Assembly (NCBI RefSeq): GCF_023074075.1 | Contig: NZ_JADPKT010000003.1 | Location: forward strand, 294,001 to 358,000 | Source: Bradyrhizobium sp. 138 | GTDB taxonomy: Bacteria > Pseudomonadota > Alphaproteobacteria > Rhizobiales > Xanthobacteraceae | Direction of reading: 5' to 3' | DNA length: 64,000 nt | Shown: positions 1 to 7,920 of the stretch, in pieces | How positions within the stretch are numbered: the stretch's first letter is position 1 | Layout: every line of letters starts with the position of its first letter | Made by a program: the position numbers and the translations under genes | The notes under the pieces: model-generated | Databases searched by the model: none | Told to the model about the DNA's origin: nothing | Seen by the model: only the letters and a program-made list of their open reading frames with translations

Positions 1-1620
1 CTCGACGACTCCCACGCGGCCCTGCATTTCAACCGCGAGATCCTGCAGACCGCGCTCAACCACGTGCGCCAGGGCATCGCCGTGTTCGATGCCGACCTGC
101 AATTGATCTGCTCCAACCGGCAGTTCGGCGATCTCCTCAACGTTCCCCCGCACATCGTCCAATTCGGCACGCCCTTGCGCGAGATCCTGGAATTCATGGG
201 CGTGAGCGATCCGGACCATCAGGTCGACCGTGAGGCGATGATCGAGCGGCGCCTGGCCGCCTATACCACCGACAGCGAGCCCTATCTCGAACGCCTGTCG
301 GAACGCCACATGGTGATCGAGGTGCTCACCAACCGCATGCCCGGCGGCGGTTTCGTCATCACCTTCACCGATGTCACGCCCAGCTTCGAAGCGGCGGAAG
401 CACTGGAGCGCGCCAACGCGACGCTGGAAAAGCGCGTGCGCGACCGCACCGAGGAATTGACGCGGCTGAACTCCGAGCTGGCCCTGGCCAAGAGCACGGC
501 GGAAGACGCCAGCATCTCCAAGACGCGATTCCTCGCTGCCGCCAGCCACGACATTCTCCAGCCGCTGAACGCGGCGCGGCTCTACGTCACGAGCCTGGTC
601 GAGCGCCAGCACAGCGGCGAGGAGACCCGGCTGGTCGAGAACATCGACGAATCGCTGCAGGCGATCGAAGAGATTCTCGGTGCGCTGCTCGACATCTCCC
701 GCCTGGACGCCGGCGCGATGACGACCTCGATCTCGAGCTTCAAGATGGCCGATCTGATGCGCTCGCTGGAGATCGAGTTCGCGCCGATCGCGCGCGCCAA
801 GGGCCTGGAACTCGCCTTCGTGCCCTGCTCGCTGCCGGTCGAGTCGGATCGGCTGCTGCTGCGGCGCCTGCTCCAGAACCTGATCTCGAACGCGATCAAA
901 TACACTCCGCGCGGCCGCGTGCTGGTCGGCTGTCGCCGCCAGGGCCCTTCGCTCAAGATCTGCGTCTACGACACCGGCGTCGGCATCCCGCCGGTCAAGC
1001 GCGGCGAGATCTTCAAGGAGTTCCATCGCCTGGAGCAGGGCGCGCGGATCGCGCGCGGGCTGGGGCTTGGCCTCTCGATCGTCGAACGGCTGGCGCGCGT
1101 GCTCAAGCACGGCATCGCCATCGACGGCAACAAGAGCGGCGGCTCGGTGTTCTCCGTGACGGTGCCGACCGCCAAGGCGATCACCCATACCGCGGCCGTG
1201 ACCAGTGCGACGCCGCTGGCGCGCACGCCGATCTCGGGCGCGCTGATCGTCTGCATCGAGAACGATGCAGCGATCCTCGACGGCATGCGCACGCTGCTGA
1301 AGGCATGGGATGCCGAGGTGATCGCGGTCGCCGATCCGGAAGGGGCGATCGCCGCAATCGAGACCGCCGGACGACGCGTCACCGGCCTTCTGGTCGACTA
1401 CCATCTCGACCGCGGCAACGGCATCGCCGCGATCCGCGACATTCGCCGCCGCTTCGGCGATACCATCCCCGCGATCCTGATCACGGCCGACCGCAGCCCC
1501 GCCGTGCAGGTGGCGGCGCGCGACGAGAAGGTCGCGGTGCTGAACAAGCCAGTCAAGCCGGCCTCGCTCCGTGCGCTTCTTGGCCAGTGGCGCACGCAGC
1601 AGATGGTGGCGGCGGAGTGA
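1..1620 (+). CDS. PAS-containing hybrid histidine kinase/response regulator (5' end outside window)
   Basis: The reading frame is open from base 1, so the start lies outside the window; about 539 residues are visible. Order of domains: a PAS-like sensor (RQGIAVFDADLQLICSN, about residues 20-120), a coiled-coil linker rich in E, R and L, a HisKA dimerisation domain with the phospho-acceptor His in ASHDILQPLNAAR (codon at 547-549), an HATPase domain with N-box NLISNAIKYTPRG and a G-rich box (GLGLGLSIVERLA), and a C-terminal receiver with the acceptor Asp in LLVDYHLDRGNG. This arrangement is that of the NahK/ErcS'-type hybrid sensor kinases, which autophosphorylate on His and pass phosphate through the receiver. 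No membrane segment is seen in the visible part, so the protein could be cytoplasmic, but the missing N-terminus could change that. The signal and the partner regulator cannot be told from here. Confidence 0.93.
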   Translation, partial: LDDSHAALHFNREILQTALNHVRQGIAVFDADLQLICSNRQFGDLLNVPPHIVQFGTPLREILEFMGVSDPDHQVDREAMIERRLAAYTTDSEPYLERLSERHMVIEVLTNRMPGGGFVITFTDVTPSFEAAEALERANATLEKRVRDRTEELTRLNSELALAKSTAEDASISKTRFLAAASHDILQPLNAARLYVTSLVERQHSGEETRLVENIDESLQAIEEILGALLDISRLDAGAMTTSISSFKMADLMRSLEIEFAPIARAKGLELAFVPCSLPVESDRLLLRRLLQNLISNAIKYTPRGRVLVGCRRQGPSLKICVYDTGVGIPPVKRGEIFKEFHRLEQGARIARGLGLGLSIVERLARVLKHGIAIDGNKSGGSVFSVTVPTAKAITHTAAVTSATPLARTPISGALIVCIENDAAILDGMRTLLKAWDAEVIAVADPEGAIAAIETAGRRVTGLLVDYHLDRGNGIAAIRDIRRRFGDTIPAILITADRSPAVQVAARDEKVAVLNKPVKPASLRALLGQWRTQQMVAAE

Positions 1621-1727
1621 AGCGCCCCGTCGGTCGACGTCGGTCACTGCGTTGACCGGGGCCCACCGCGTCATTGCGGAGTATGAGGCGACATCGCGAT
1701 GCTCCAGTGCGCATCCCAGCAGCAGTG

Positions 1728-1821
1728 CCGTAGGGTGAGCAAAGGCGCACTTGCGCCGTGCCCACGATCTCCCTCCATGAGCAACGAGGCGTGGGCACGC
1801 TGCGCTTTGCCTACCCTACGG
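1728..1821. repeat. Palindromic intergenic repeat (family A, CGTAGGGTG...CACCCTACG)
   Basis: The ends are an inverted repeat (ccgtagggtgagcaaag ... ctttgcctaccctacgg) with an internal gcgtgcccac/gtgggcac pair, so the whole unit can fold into a long hairpin. The same family recurs at 13972-14067, 36181-36305, 36339-36396 and 43032-43140. It lies between genes and has no coding signal. Confidence 0.8.
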
Positions 1822-1838
1822 GATCTTCGCCATTGCGC

Positions 1839-1884
1839 GGAAGGATTCTGGATTGCTTCGTCGCTTCGCTCCTCGCAATGACGG
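1839..1884. repeat. Partial palindromic repeat (family B, GGATTGCTTCG...CTCGCAATGAC)
   Basis: The segment ttctggattgcttcgtcgcttcgctcctcgcaatgacgg is one arm of a repeat found complete at 53266-53354 and 60327-60415. Only one arm is present here, directly after a family A unit. Confidence 0.7.
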
Positions 1885-2599
1885 AGCGAGGTGAAATGTT
1901 GTCGCCTTCAAATCGGCATCCCGTTTCGTAGACACGCCTTCGCCTTCTCGCGGCGCGTTTCGCCCGAGTTTTGCGCTTCTCGTCACGCCCTCCTGGAGAA
2001 AGGGCGCAGGGAAGGCCGGGTGCCGGCTGGCACCCGCGGTCCGCTGCGCGAAATGCACACGCAGGAAGAACCGCACAGCAGCATACAGGTGGAGCCGAAC
2101 ACACGGCCTTCCCCGCGCGATGGTCGGACGGCTTATGCCGCGCTCTCCCGGGAGCCGAACTTTCCTTCTGGCCTCCCTCGCCTCACGGAATTCGCCGACC
2201 TGGCGCCGGTTGGCGCCATGCCGCATCCGCAAGACTTGACCGTGGCAACGACGGCCAGGACCACACGGTTTTGCCGCACGCAACAGCGCCGTTCGTACAA
2301 CGCGGCTTGCGAAAAGCTCACAGGGATCGGCTCAATCCATCCCCCCGCCCTGCGTCTCACATCCGCGACGGCGCCAATGCGTCCACCGCAACCCGATCCG
2401 CGGCTCGTGACGACGTACGACCGCCCCTCTTCGTGGATCAGGTCGGCGACAACTACGATAATTCCGAATTTCTGTAAAGCAGAATCTTTCGCCTCGCGCT
2501 GATTGACCCAGCCATTGCTGTTTTGCCCGGCGGATCACCCAAGCCCTTGGGGTGACCCGGGCAGGTCGCCCCCCCCAAAAGACGTCTTGAGGAACGCAC
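1885..2599. other. Gene-poor stretch, probably a degenerate interspersed segment
   Basis: About 700 bases with only weak overlapping open frames on both strands and no ribosome binding site, domain or codon pattern that supports a gene. Translations in several frames (for example QDHTVLPHATAPFV on the plus strand near 2250) resemble, from memory, peptides often mis-annotated in bradyrhizobial intergenic repeats, which suggests a decayed dispersed element. That family assignment is recollection, not a search result. Confidence 0.4.
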
Positions 2600-3173
2600 G
2601 TGATGTCCGCTGATCTCAGCAGCAGCGCAAAACGCGGCATTGTCCAACTTCTGGATTGGGCCGATTGGGGAATGGTGTCCGCTACCAGCACCAATTTGAG
2701 TGCGATCGAAATTCACGATGTAGCGTCGCCCAGGATCGTTGGAGCGACGGAGATGCTCCAGAAACTGCTTCTCGCTGAGATCGCGCAAGATCGTAACTTT
2801 CCGGCTGGTGTGGGACTGGTAACTTCGGCCAGCTCCTCAAGCGTGAGACCCATCATGCATACGCCTGTCCAGCAGCTCCACATGCCGGCCAACACCTTGC
2901 CCTCCGTCCTAGCCGCCTCGCCGAGACCGGTACACATTCTCAACAGCGGCAGGCCCGCAGCCAGAGCCATTTGACTGCCAATCAACGTGTCTTTGGAATG
3001 TAGCAGCCACGGGCAAGTGCCACGCACGCTCTATGAGCTCAGGAGTACGTGTTACCGATGAAGCTATGGCTTCTGATGGAACGTGCGATCGACTGACCAA
3101 CAGGGCCGCGGCACACACCAGACACACGGCGACAACCAGGCTGCTGATGCTTACGCGGTGCCTTTAGCTTCAT
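2600..3173 (-). pseudogene. Frameshifted relic of a bacterial phytochelatin synthase-like gene
   Basis: Three leftward frames read in turn like one phytochelatin synthase (peptidase family C83). First, about 3127-2960: a hydrophobic signal-like start, then RAWHLPVAATFQRHVDWQSN followed by GSGCGPAAVENVYRS, which carries the family's nucleophilic Cys. Second, about 2965-2800: EGKVLAG, then SCWTGVCMMGLTLEELAEVT. Third, about 2800-2660: KVTILRDLSEKQFLEHLRRS, NDPGRRYIVNFDR, then SGHHSPIG with the catalytic His. Similarity stops near 2660-2600, before the catalytic Asp segment. An ATG at 3173 reads MKLKAPRKHQQ in yet another frame and may be the old start. At least two, probably three, frameshifts are needed, so no functional enzyme is made unless the sequence has errors. 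The intact family cleaves glutathione or joins its gamma-Glu-Cys units. Confidence 0.8.
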
Positions 3174-3422
3174 GGGTCAAAACCTAGCGGCAATGACTAC
3201 ATCGGCCGCCAAAATTATATCCGGGAGCCAACCAGGGGGAAGAAGGTTGCGTACGCGCGTCCCTTGGCTGCAATGCGACCGCATCCCGACGGGCGAAAGA
3301 GCTCCTTTTGGGTCAAACAGGAAAGTGACAGCCAATCGGACCCTTCCCGCGGCATCCCCGGCCACGTATCAGCACCGAGATTCAGATGCTAGATTTCGAG
3401 CTCCACCGAATAGGAGGACGAC

Positions 3423-3638
3423 ATGCCCGAGAGCGTCTACAAGGTCATTGAACTGATCGGCACCAGCAAAGACTCCTGGGAGAAGGCCGCCGCCAATGCG
3501 GTCGAGCAAGCCGCTAGATCTCTCCGAGATCTTCGCATCGCAGAGGTCGTCAAGCTCGATATGCAACTGGATGACAAGGGAAAAGTCGAGGTCTATCGAG
3601 CCAAGCTCAACGTATCGTTCAAGTTCGAGGGCTCCTGA
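3423..3638 (+). CDS. Dodecin family flavin-binding protein
   Basis: A 71-residue protein of normal dodecin length. It starts MPESVYKVIELIGTS, continues with SWEKAAANAVEQAARSLRD and ends in the beta-strand pattern VEVYRAKLNVSFKFEG, all typical of dodecins, small beta-alpha-beta-beta proteins that assemble as hollow dodecamers and store or buffer flavins in the cytoplasm. The start is well set by a strong AGGAGG six bases upstream (3412-3417). It stands alone, beside the phytochelatin synthase relic and upstream of a small ABM-like protein. Confidence 0.93.
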   Translation: MPESVYKVIELIGTSKDSWEKAAANAVEQAARSLRDLRIAEVVKLDMQLDDKGKVEVYRAKLNVSFKFEGS

Positions 3639-3799
3639 GCCTCAGCACCTCGCCCCTTGTGGGCGAGGATGGCTCATTGAAAAAAGCGCGCTACGCGATC
3701 CGCCCAATCGGACGCTGTGGTCCCTCCGGGAAGTTGGCACTAGTCCAGCTGGTACCGATATGCTCTGATGCAAGGAAGCGTATGGCGGGTGGTGGTCCC

Positions 3800-4111
3800 A
3801 TGTACATGATCATTCGCAAGTACACGGAGGTTCGTTCGGTAGCGGACGCCGCTCGTCGCGCCAAGAGCGGCGTCGGTGAGATCCTAAGGCAATCGCAGGG
3901 ATTTCGATCTTACCAGGTGCTGGATGCGGGCGACGGTGTCGGTATCGCCGTGATGATATTTGACGACCGCGAAAGCGCCGACGCAGCGAACGCCAAGATA
4001 CTGGCGTTTGTTCAGGCGAGCCTACATGACCTCGATCTTGGGGTTCCCGAAGTCATCAGCGGCGAGGTTTTGGTGGACCTAGTGTCTAATGAATCTACGA
4101 GCATGAAGTAG
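3800..4111 (+). CDS. Small protein resembling antibiotic-biosynthesis-monooxygenase-like (dimeric alpha/beta barrel) proteins
   Basis: The chosen product has 103 residues, starting MYMIIRKYTEVRS. The pattern of an opening beta strand, a helix with ADAARRAKSGVGEILRQ, then QGFRSYQVLDAGDGVGIAVM and FDDRESADAANAKILAFVQA follows the ferredoxin-like fold of ABM/dimeric alpha-beta barrel proteins that read like 'GFVSYQVLDAGDG... F.. ...SA..A'. No catalytic residue can be assigned, so the function is unknown. The start is uncertain: ATG codons at 3782, 3800 and 3806 are all in frame, with AAGGAAG just upstream of 3782. I prefer 3800 because the conserved part begins there. No partner gene is coupled to it. 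Confidence 0.65.
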   Translation: MYMIIRKYTEVRSVADAARRAKSGVGEILRQSQGFRSYQVLDAGDGVGIAVMIFDDRESADAANAKILAFVQASLHDLDLGVPEVISGEVLVDLVSNESTSMK

Positions 4112-4249
4112 CGTCGCCACTTGCGTGGCAGGGCAGCCTTGCTCATGTCATAGACGTGATGTCACCCTCCGAGACGATCGCGACTTGGATCTATGCGTGC
4201 CGCCAGTTAGGAATTCGAGCGCGGGTGCTTTTCGAGGAGCAGCAACACC

Positions 4250-4426
4250 ATGAAGCAACACACCTTCGACGCATTCTCCATCACAGCGATCTGCTGGACA
4301 CCGCTCCTGCCTATGGGCACTGCGATGCCGCCAAGAGATCCTGATGAAGAGGACGAGGAAGAAGATGAGGAGGACGAAGATGACGCTGACGAACCGGCGG
4401 TCGTGCGCGAGCCGGACGAAGATTAG
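4250..4426 (+). CDS. Small, highly acidic hypothetical protein
   Basis: A 58-residue frame starting MKQHTFDAFSITAICWTPLL and ending in a run of Asp and Glu (about residues 30-49) followed by PAVVREPDED. GAGGAG lies about ten bases upstream of the ATG, which supports translation. The N-terminal half is uncharged and partly hydrophobic, the C-terminal half almost wholly acidic. I do not recognise a family; an acidic tail of this kind could bind metal or basic proteins, but that is a guess. It ends 39 bases before the GcrA-like gene. Confidence 0.5.
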   Translation: MKQHTFDAFSITAICWTPLLPMGTAMPPRDPDEEDEEEDEEDEDDADEPAVVREPDED

Positions 4427-4452
4427 ACTAATCCGTGTTCGGCAGTCGGCGA

Positions 4453-4466
4453 TATAATATCTCCCA
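4453..4466 (+). promoter_or_regulatory. Candidate -10 element directly before the GcrA-like gene (possible leaderless mRNA)
   Basis: A perfect TATAAT at 4453-4458 sits only seven bases before the ATG at 4466, and no Shine-Dalgarno sequence lies between. If this is the real -10, transcription would start at or within a base or two of the start codon. A matching -35 is weak. Confidence 0.4.
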
Positions 4467-4795
4467 TGGGCTGGGATGCGAGAGACATAGAGCTCCTCAC
4501 TAGACTCTGGTCCGCAGGACAGAGCGCGGCGCAGATAGCGCGTCGTCTCGGATGCAGTCGTAACGCGGTCTGCGGCATGCTAACCCGTCAGGGCCTGAAG
4601 CGCGGCCACAAGCCGCCTACGGCAAGGCCCAAGATACGTCCGCCCCCGAAGCTGAGGCCGGCGTCGTCGGCAGCTTGCGCCCGTCCCGTCGCAAAGAAGG
4701 TGTCGCGAAACAAAGCGGAGAGGCAGCAGCCCAAGGAGTTCAGCAGGCAGCAGCTTTACGACATGCTGGCTGATGCGATCAGAAATACTGGCTAG
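4466..4795 (+). CDS. GcrA-like cell cycle regulator family protein (short form)
   Basis: A 109-residue protein opening MGWDARDIELLTRLWSAGQS followed by AAQIARRLGCSRNAVCGML, the helix-turn-helix signature of GcrA. In Caulobacter GcrA binds methylated GANTC sites and sigma-70 to activate cell cycle genes. Here the DNA-binding part is kept (about residues 1-45), followed by a basic, Pro-rich linker and a short C-terminal helix (RQQLYDMLADAIRN). It is much shorter than canonical GcrA (roughly 170 residues), so it is probably an accessory paralogue rather than the master regulator. No ribosome binding site is evident upstream of the ATG. Confidence 0.85.
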   Translation: MGWDARDIELLTRLWSAGQSAAQIARRLGCSRNAVCGMLTRQGLKRGHKPPTARPKIRPPPKLRPASSAACARPVAKKVSRNKAERQQPKEFSRQQLYDMLADAIRNTG

Positions 4796-5036
4796 GGATC
4801 AACGCGAACGGCGCTGCGCTTCCGTCAGTGCCTGGCTCGGCTCGATGGGTTGGATTGTCGTGCCCCCTTCCCAAGTTCGTCTGCATCGGGTCAACGGCGG
4901 AATTTCGAGGCTAGCCAAGACACGATCTGCTCTGCCTCCCAAAGAGGACATGCCAGAGCTTCAGCTGGACGTCGGCTCAGGGCCCCAGAAGCTGACATCG
5001 GCCCAAGCATCGCTTGTGTCTCAATTTGGTAGTGTC

Positions 5037-5408
5037 TCAGTTTGAAATTGGATCGCTAATGATTGTTGCTTCGCCAATGATCCGGCCCTCCCATACGTAG
5101 AACTTTGGAGCAGATCGGAGGTATCCGATGGCCTGCTGTCCAGCGAGAAAGACGTAACCAACTCGGCGCCGCTCGCCCGGCATCATGGGTTGATCGCCTA
5201 GCAGCGGCCAACCATCGTACCCAACCCACCCTGTTCCTTGTTCTGATTGAATAGTGCAAGGGCAGCCCCAGCCCAATCCAATGGCCTGTTCACGACCTCC
5301 ATCTTCGATCGGGTACAACCATAAGTCCGCTATGAGCTCTGGGCTCATTGATTTGAGCTGATCGGCTCGACTGGTCATGAAAAATCGCTGGTCTCTCGTG
5401 TAGCCCAC
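5037..5408 (-). CDS. Hypothetical protein with an EF-Tu C-domain-like pattern
   Basis: A 123-residue frame from a GTG; in-frame ATG codons at 5378 and 5348 give shorter forms, the last (MSPELIADLWLYPIEDGGRE) being the best fit to where conserved-looking sequence begins. No clear ribosome binding site decides among them. The later part, GYDGWPLLGDQPMMPGERRRV, GYVFLAG and KFYVWEGRIIGEATII, resembles the beta-barrel pattern of elongation factor Tu domain 3-like proteins found as free-standing small proteins, where a 'F.. WEG..IGE..V' strand ends the domain. This is a judgement from pattern only. No membrane segment or catalytic motif is visible, and it stands alone. Confidence 0.55.
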   Translation of the reverse strand: MGYTRDQRFFMTSRADQLKSMSPELIADLWLYPIEDGGREQAIGLGWGCPCTIQSEQGTGWVGYDGWPLLGDQPMMPGERRRVGYVFLAGQQAIGYLRSAPKFYVWEGRIIGEATIISDPISN

Positions 5409-5603
5409 CTTGCGAAGCTTAGGTTGTTGGGTCGGGAAACTTCGACCTCGATCAAGCTTATGGGGCAGCCCGTCACCGTGTCATGTAAAATACTACAAAA
5501 AACACTGCTACGATGAAAAGCAGGTCGATGACGCATTGCTCTTGCAGGATCGCGGAGCGTGGGCCTGATGGTGGCGGCGGAATGATTGCCGGCCAAGATC
5601 CGT

Positions 5604-6164
5604 TCACGGCGCAAGCCGCGTGAAGACGTAGTCTCGGCTCTTGGCCCGTGCTTCATGGCACGCAAAGCAGGTGCGGTGCTGGGCCTCGTCGACCGGCTTG
5701 CCGTTGATGAAGCGGCCAAAGCCCCAGCCACCGGTCGCGGCGTACTTCTTGGAATCCTTGACCATCACCTGGACCGTGGTGGCGGCACCGGGAATCGTCG
5801 CGGACGCAAACTCCGGCGACTGTTGCCGCTTCCAGGCGCGCTTGACCAGAATGGTGCCGTCCGGGAACGGGAGCTTGCCGGCTTGATACGCGTCGATTGC
5901 GGTCTGGTTGCCGATGACGGCACGAAGCTCGTCGAGCGGCGCCGCCTCTTCAGCCGGCGCGATCAACTCCCACTGCTTGTAGCCGGGCGGAATGGTGACG
6001 CCGAAGATTGGTGACGCGTCGGCCGTGCTTTGCGCAGGCCTTTCGGCAAGCGCGATCGAAATCAGATATGGCACGCAAGTCAGGAGAACGACGAGGAGGA
6101 GCGCCGCCAAGGTGATAGCCGTGGCAGAGGAGCTCTTTTTCGTTTTGGATTCGATGGGCGTCAT
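5604..6164 (-). CDS. Cytochrome P460 family protein
   Basis: A 186-residue protein with an N-terminal hydrophobic segment (about residues 16-40, AITLAALLLVVLLTCVPYLI) that should anchor or export it. The middle, PIFGVTIPPGYKQWELIAPA and FPDGTILVKRAWKRQQSPEF, is typical of the cytochrome P460 fold, and the C-terminus carries the c-type haem motif CFACH followed by EARAKSRDYVFTRLAP, which is the usual family ending. P460 proteins are periplasmic haem proteins; characterised members oxidise hydroxylamine or bind NO, but most homologues like this have no proven substrate. The ATG at 6164 is the first in frame before the signal anchor. It is separated from the hydrolase upstream by 72 bases and may share its transcript. 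Confidence 0.88.
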   Translation of the reverse strand: MTPIESKTKKSSSATAITLAALLLVVLLTCVPYLISIALAERPAQSTADASPIFGVTIPPGYKQWELIAPAEEAAPLDELRAVIGNQTAIDAYQAGKLPFPDGTILVKRAWKRQQSPEFASATIPGAATTVQVMVKDSKKYAATGGWGFGRFINGKPVDEAQHRTCFACHEARAKSRDYVFTRLAP

Positions 6165-6236
6165 GAGGTTTCATCTGGCTGGGATCAACGGGGGATCCTC
6201 GGCCCAGCAAGGCTGGACCGAGGTGTTGACAAATGA

Positions 6237-7265
6237 TCAGGCGCCATCGGCGTCGATCACGGCCTTGGCAAAGGCCTGCGGCGCTTCCTGCGGCAGATTG
6301 TGGCCGATGCCGCCGATGATCAGGCGAAACTCGTAGCGGCCCGAGAACTTCTTGGCATAGGCGGCGGGATCGGGATGCGGCGCGCCGTTGGCGTCGCCTT
6401 CCATGGTGATCGTCGGCACCTCGATGACGGGAGCCGCCGCGAGCTTCTTTTCGAGATGCTCGTATTTCGCTTCGCCCTGGGCGAGCCCGAGCCGCCAGCG
6501 GTAATTATGGATCGTGATCGCGACATGATCCTTGTTGTCCAGCGCCGCCGCGCTGCGGGCGAAGGTGGCGTCGTCGAACTTCCACTGCGGCGAGGCGAGC
6601 TTCCAGATCAGCTTGGCGAAATCGTGCGTGTACTTCTCGTATCCGGCTCGGCCGCGCTCGGTCGCGAAGTAGAACTGATACCACCATTGCAGCTCGGCCG
6701 ACGGCGGCAGCGGCGCATTGCCCGCGGCCTGGCTGGAGATCAGATAGCCGCTGACCGACACCAGCGCGCGGCAACGCTCCGGCCAGAGCGCGGCGATGAT
6801 ATCGGCCGTGCGCGCGCCCCAGTCGAAGCCGGCGATAACAGCCTTCTTGATATCGAGCTTGTCCATCAGCGCGATGATGTCGGCGGCCATCGCGGCGGGC
6901 TCGCCGTTGCGCGGTGTCTCGCCAGAGAGGAAGTGCGTCGAGCCGTAGCCGCGCAAGTGCGGGATGATCACGCGATAGCCGGCCTGCGCCAGGATCGGCG
7001 CGACGTCGACGAAGGCGTGAATGTCGTAAGGCCAGCCGTGCAGCAAGATCGCCACGGGACCGTTCGACGGGCCTGCCTCGGCATAGCCGACATTGAGGAC
7101 ACCGGCATCGATCTGTTTGATCGCGCCGAAGGACGCAGTCGATGCCTGCGATCGCGGCGCTTCCGTTTCGGCGCGCGCGAGGTCGATCACGCCGAGACCG
7201 ACGGCGACGGTTCCGGCGGCGACGCCGAAGAACTTGCGACGATGCTGGTCGATGATTGGCTTCAT
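6237..7265 (-). CDS. Tat-exported alpha/beta hydrolase (epoxide hydrolase-like)
   Basis: A 342-residue protein with a twin-arginine signal (RRKFFGVAAGTVAVGLGVID) and Ala-rich cleavage region, so it is probably exported folded. The hydrolase fold shows the oxyanion motif LLHGWPYDIHAF and the nucleophile elbow VIAGFDWGARTADI, in which Asp, not Ser, is the nucleophile; that is the pattern of epoxide hydrolases and haloalkane dehalogenases. The HGWP oxyanion motif favours epoxide hydrolase. The catalytic His is probably in the C-terminal GGIGHNLPQEAP. The start at 7265 was chosen because it opens the Tat signal; an earlier in-frame codon would add sequence from the leader. It lies 35 bases after ohr and is likely cotranscribed with it. 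Confidence 0.87.
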   Translation of the reverse strand: MKPIIDQHRRKFFGVAAGTVAVGLGVIDLARAETEAPRSQASTASFGAIKQIDAGVLNVGYAEAGPSNGPVAILLHGWPYDIHAFVDVAPILAQAGYRVIIPHLRGYGSTHFLSGETPRNGEPAAMAADIIALMDKLDIKKAVIAGFDWGARTADIIAALWPERCRALVSVSGYLISSQAAGNAPLPPSAELQWWYQFYFATERGRAGYEKYTHDFAKLIWKLASPQWKFDDATFARSAAALDNKDHVAITIHNYRWRLGLAQGEAKYEHLEKKLAAAPVIEVPTITMEGDANGAPHPDPAAYAKKFSGRYEFRLIIGGIGHNLPQEAPQAFAKAVIDADGA

Positions 7266-7300
7266 GGTCGTGCTACCTTTTGCTGGTTGGAGATGGTGCG

Positions 7301-7720
7301 TCAGATCAGCGCGACCGTGACGTCGATGTTGCCGCGAACGGCCTTGGAATAGGGACAAGTTTGATGCGCATCATCGATGATGCCGCGCGCGATCTCGGGG
7401 TCGAGGCCTGGCAGGCTGACATTGAGGCGCGCCCGCAGCGAATAGGCGCCCTCCTCGAGCACGAGATCGATCTCCGCATCAACAGCGCATTTCCTGGGGA
7501 GCTCGATCTTCCGCTTCCGGGCCGCGATCTCCATGGCGCCCTCGAAACACGCCGACCAGCCGGCCGCGAACAATTGCTCGGGATTGGTGCCAACCCCTGT
7601 GTCGCCCGGCGGCGACAGCTTGACGTCCAGGCGACCGTCAGAGCTGCGCGACATGCCGTCGTGCCGTCCGCCGCTGGTGTGGGTCCTGGCTGTGTAGAGC
7701 AGTTTTGCCGCTTGCGTCAT
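7301..7720 (-). CDS. ohr: Organic hydroperoxide resistance protein (Ohr, OsmC family)
   Basis: 139 residues, the usual Ohr length. It begins KLLYTARTHTSGGRHDGMSR and holds both redox cysteines: one in FAAGWSACFEGAM and one in AHQTCPYSKAVRGNIDV. Ohr is a cytoplasmic thiol peroxidase that reduces organic hydroperoxides, recycled through lipoylated proteins. The ATG is preceded by a strong GGAAGGAG. A 10-bp palindrome, GTTGCGCAAC at 7735-7744, sits directly before that ribosome binding site and may be an operator. It is the first gene of a likely two-gene unit with the Tat-exported hydrolase. No OhrR-type MarR regulator is adjacent; the divergent neighbour is a winged-helix/ATPase regulator. Confidence 0.95.
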   Translation of the reverse strand: MTQAAKLLYTARTHTSGGRHDGMSRSSDGRLDVKLSPPGDTGVGTNPEQLFAAGWSACFEGAMEIAARKRKIELPRKCAVDAEIDLVLEEGAYSLRARLNVSLPGLDPEIARGIIDDAHQTCPYSKAVRGNIDVTVALI

Positions 7721-7734
7721 GAAAGTCTCCTTCC

Positions 7735-7744
7735 GTTGCGCAAC
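7735..7744. promoter_or_regulatory. Candidate operator upstream of ohr
   Basis: A perfect 10-bp palindrome, GTTGCGCAAC, lies just upstream of the Shine-Dalgarno of ohr, in the 200-bp region shared with the divergent regulator. Binding protein unknown. Confidence 0.35.
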
Positions 7745-7920
7745 TGACTAGCAGCGGCTGTCGCAGCACACCCGTTTGGACTTGTGAGAAGTTGTGAGGT
7801 TGTTGCAGCTCGCGCGGCTCACAAGGCCTGCATCCACGGTCTGATGCCGATGCAGGGAGGCGCCTTGCCGGATCGCAACCATCTGCTATCGAGCCCCGTG
7901 AAAGGGACCAGGATTTCGCC

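Noticed and set aside
1891..2502. A 203-residue frame on the plus strand in the repeat-rich stretch
   Set aside because: No ribosome binding site, no domain, and comparable open frames exist in other phases of the same DNA; it looks like a decayed dispersed element rather than a gene.
4156..4344. A 62-residue frame overlapping the acidic small gene
   Set aside because: It overlaps the better supported frame at 4250-4426, which has a ribosome binding site and a distinct composition.
6226..6240. TTGACAAATGATCAG, an FNR-box look-alike near the cytochrome P460 gene
   Set aside because: The spacing between half-sites is one base too long and it overlaps the stop codon of the upstream hydrolase.
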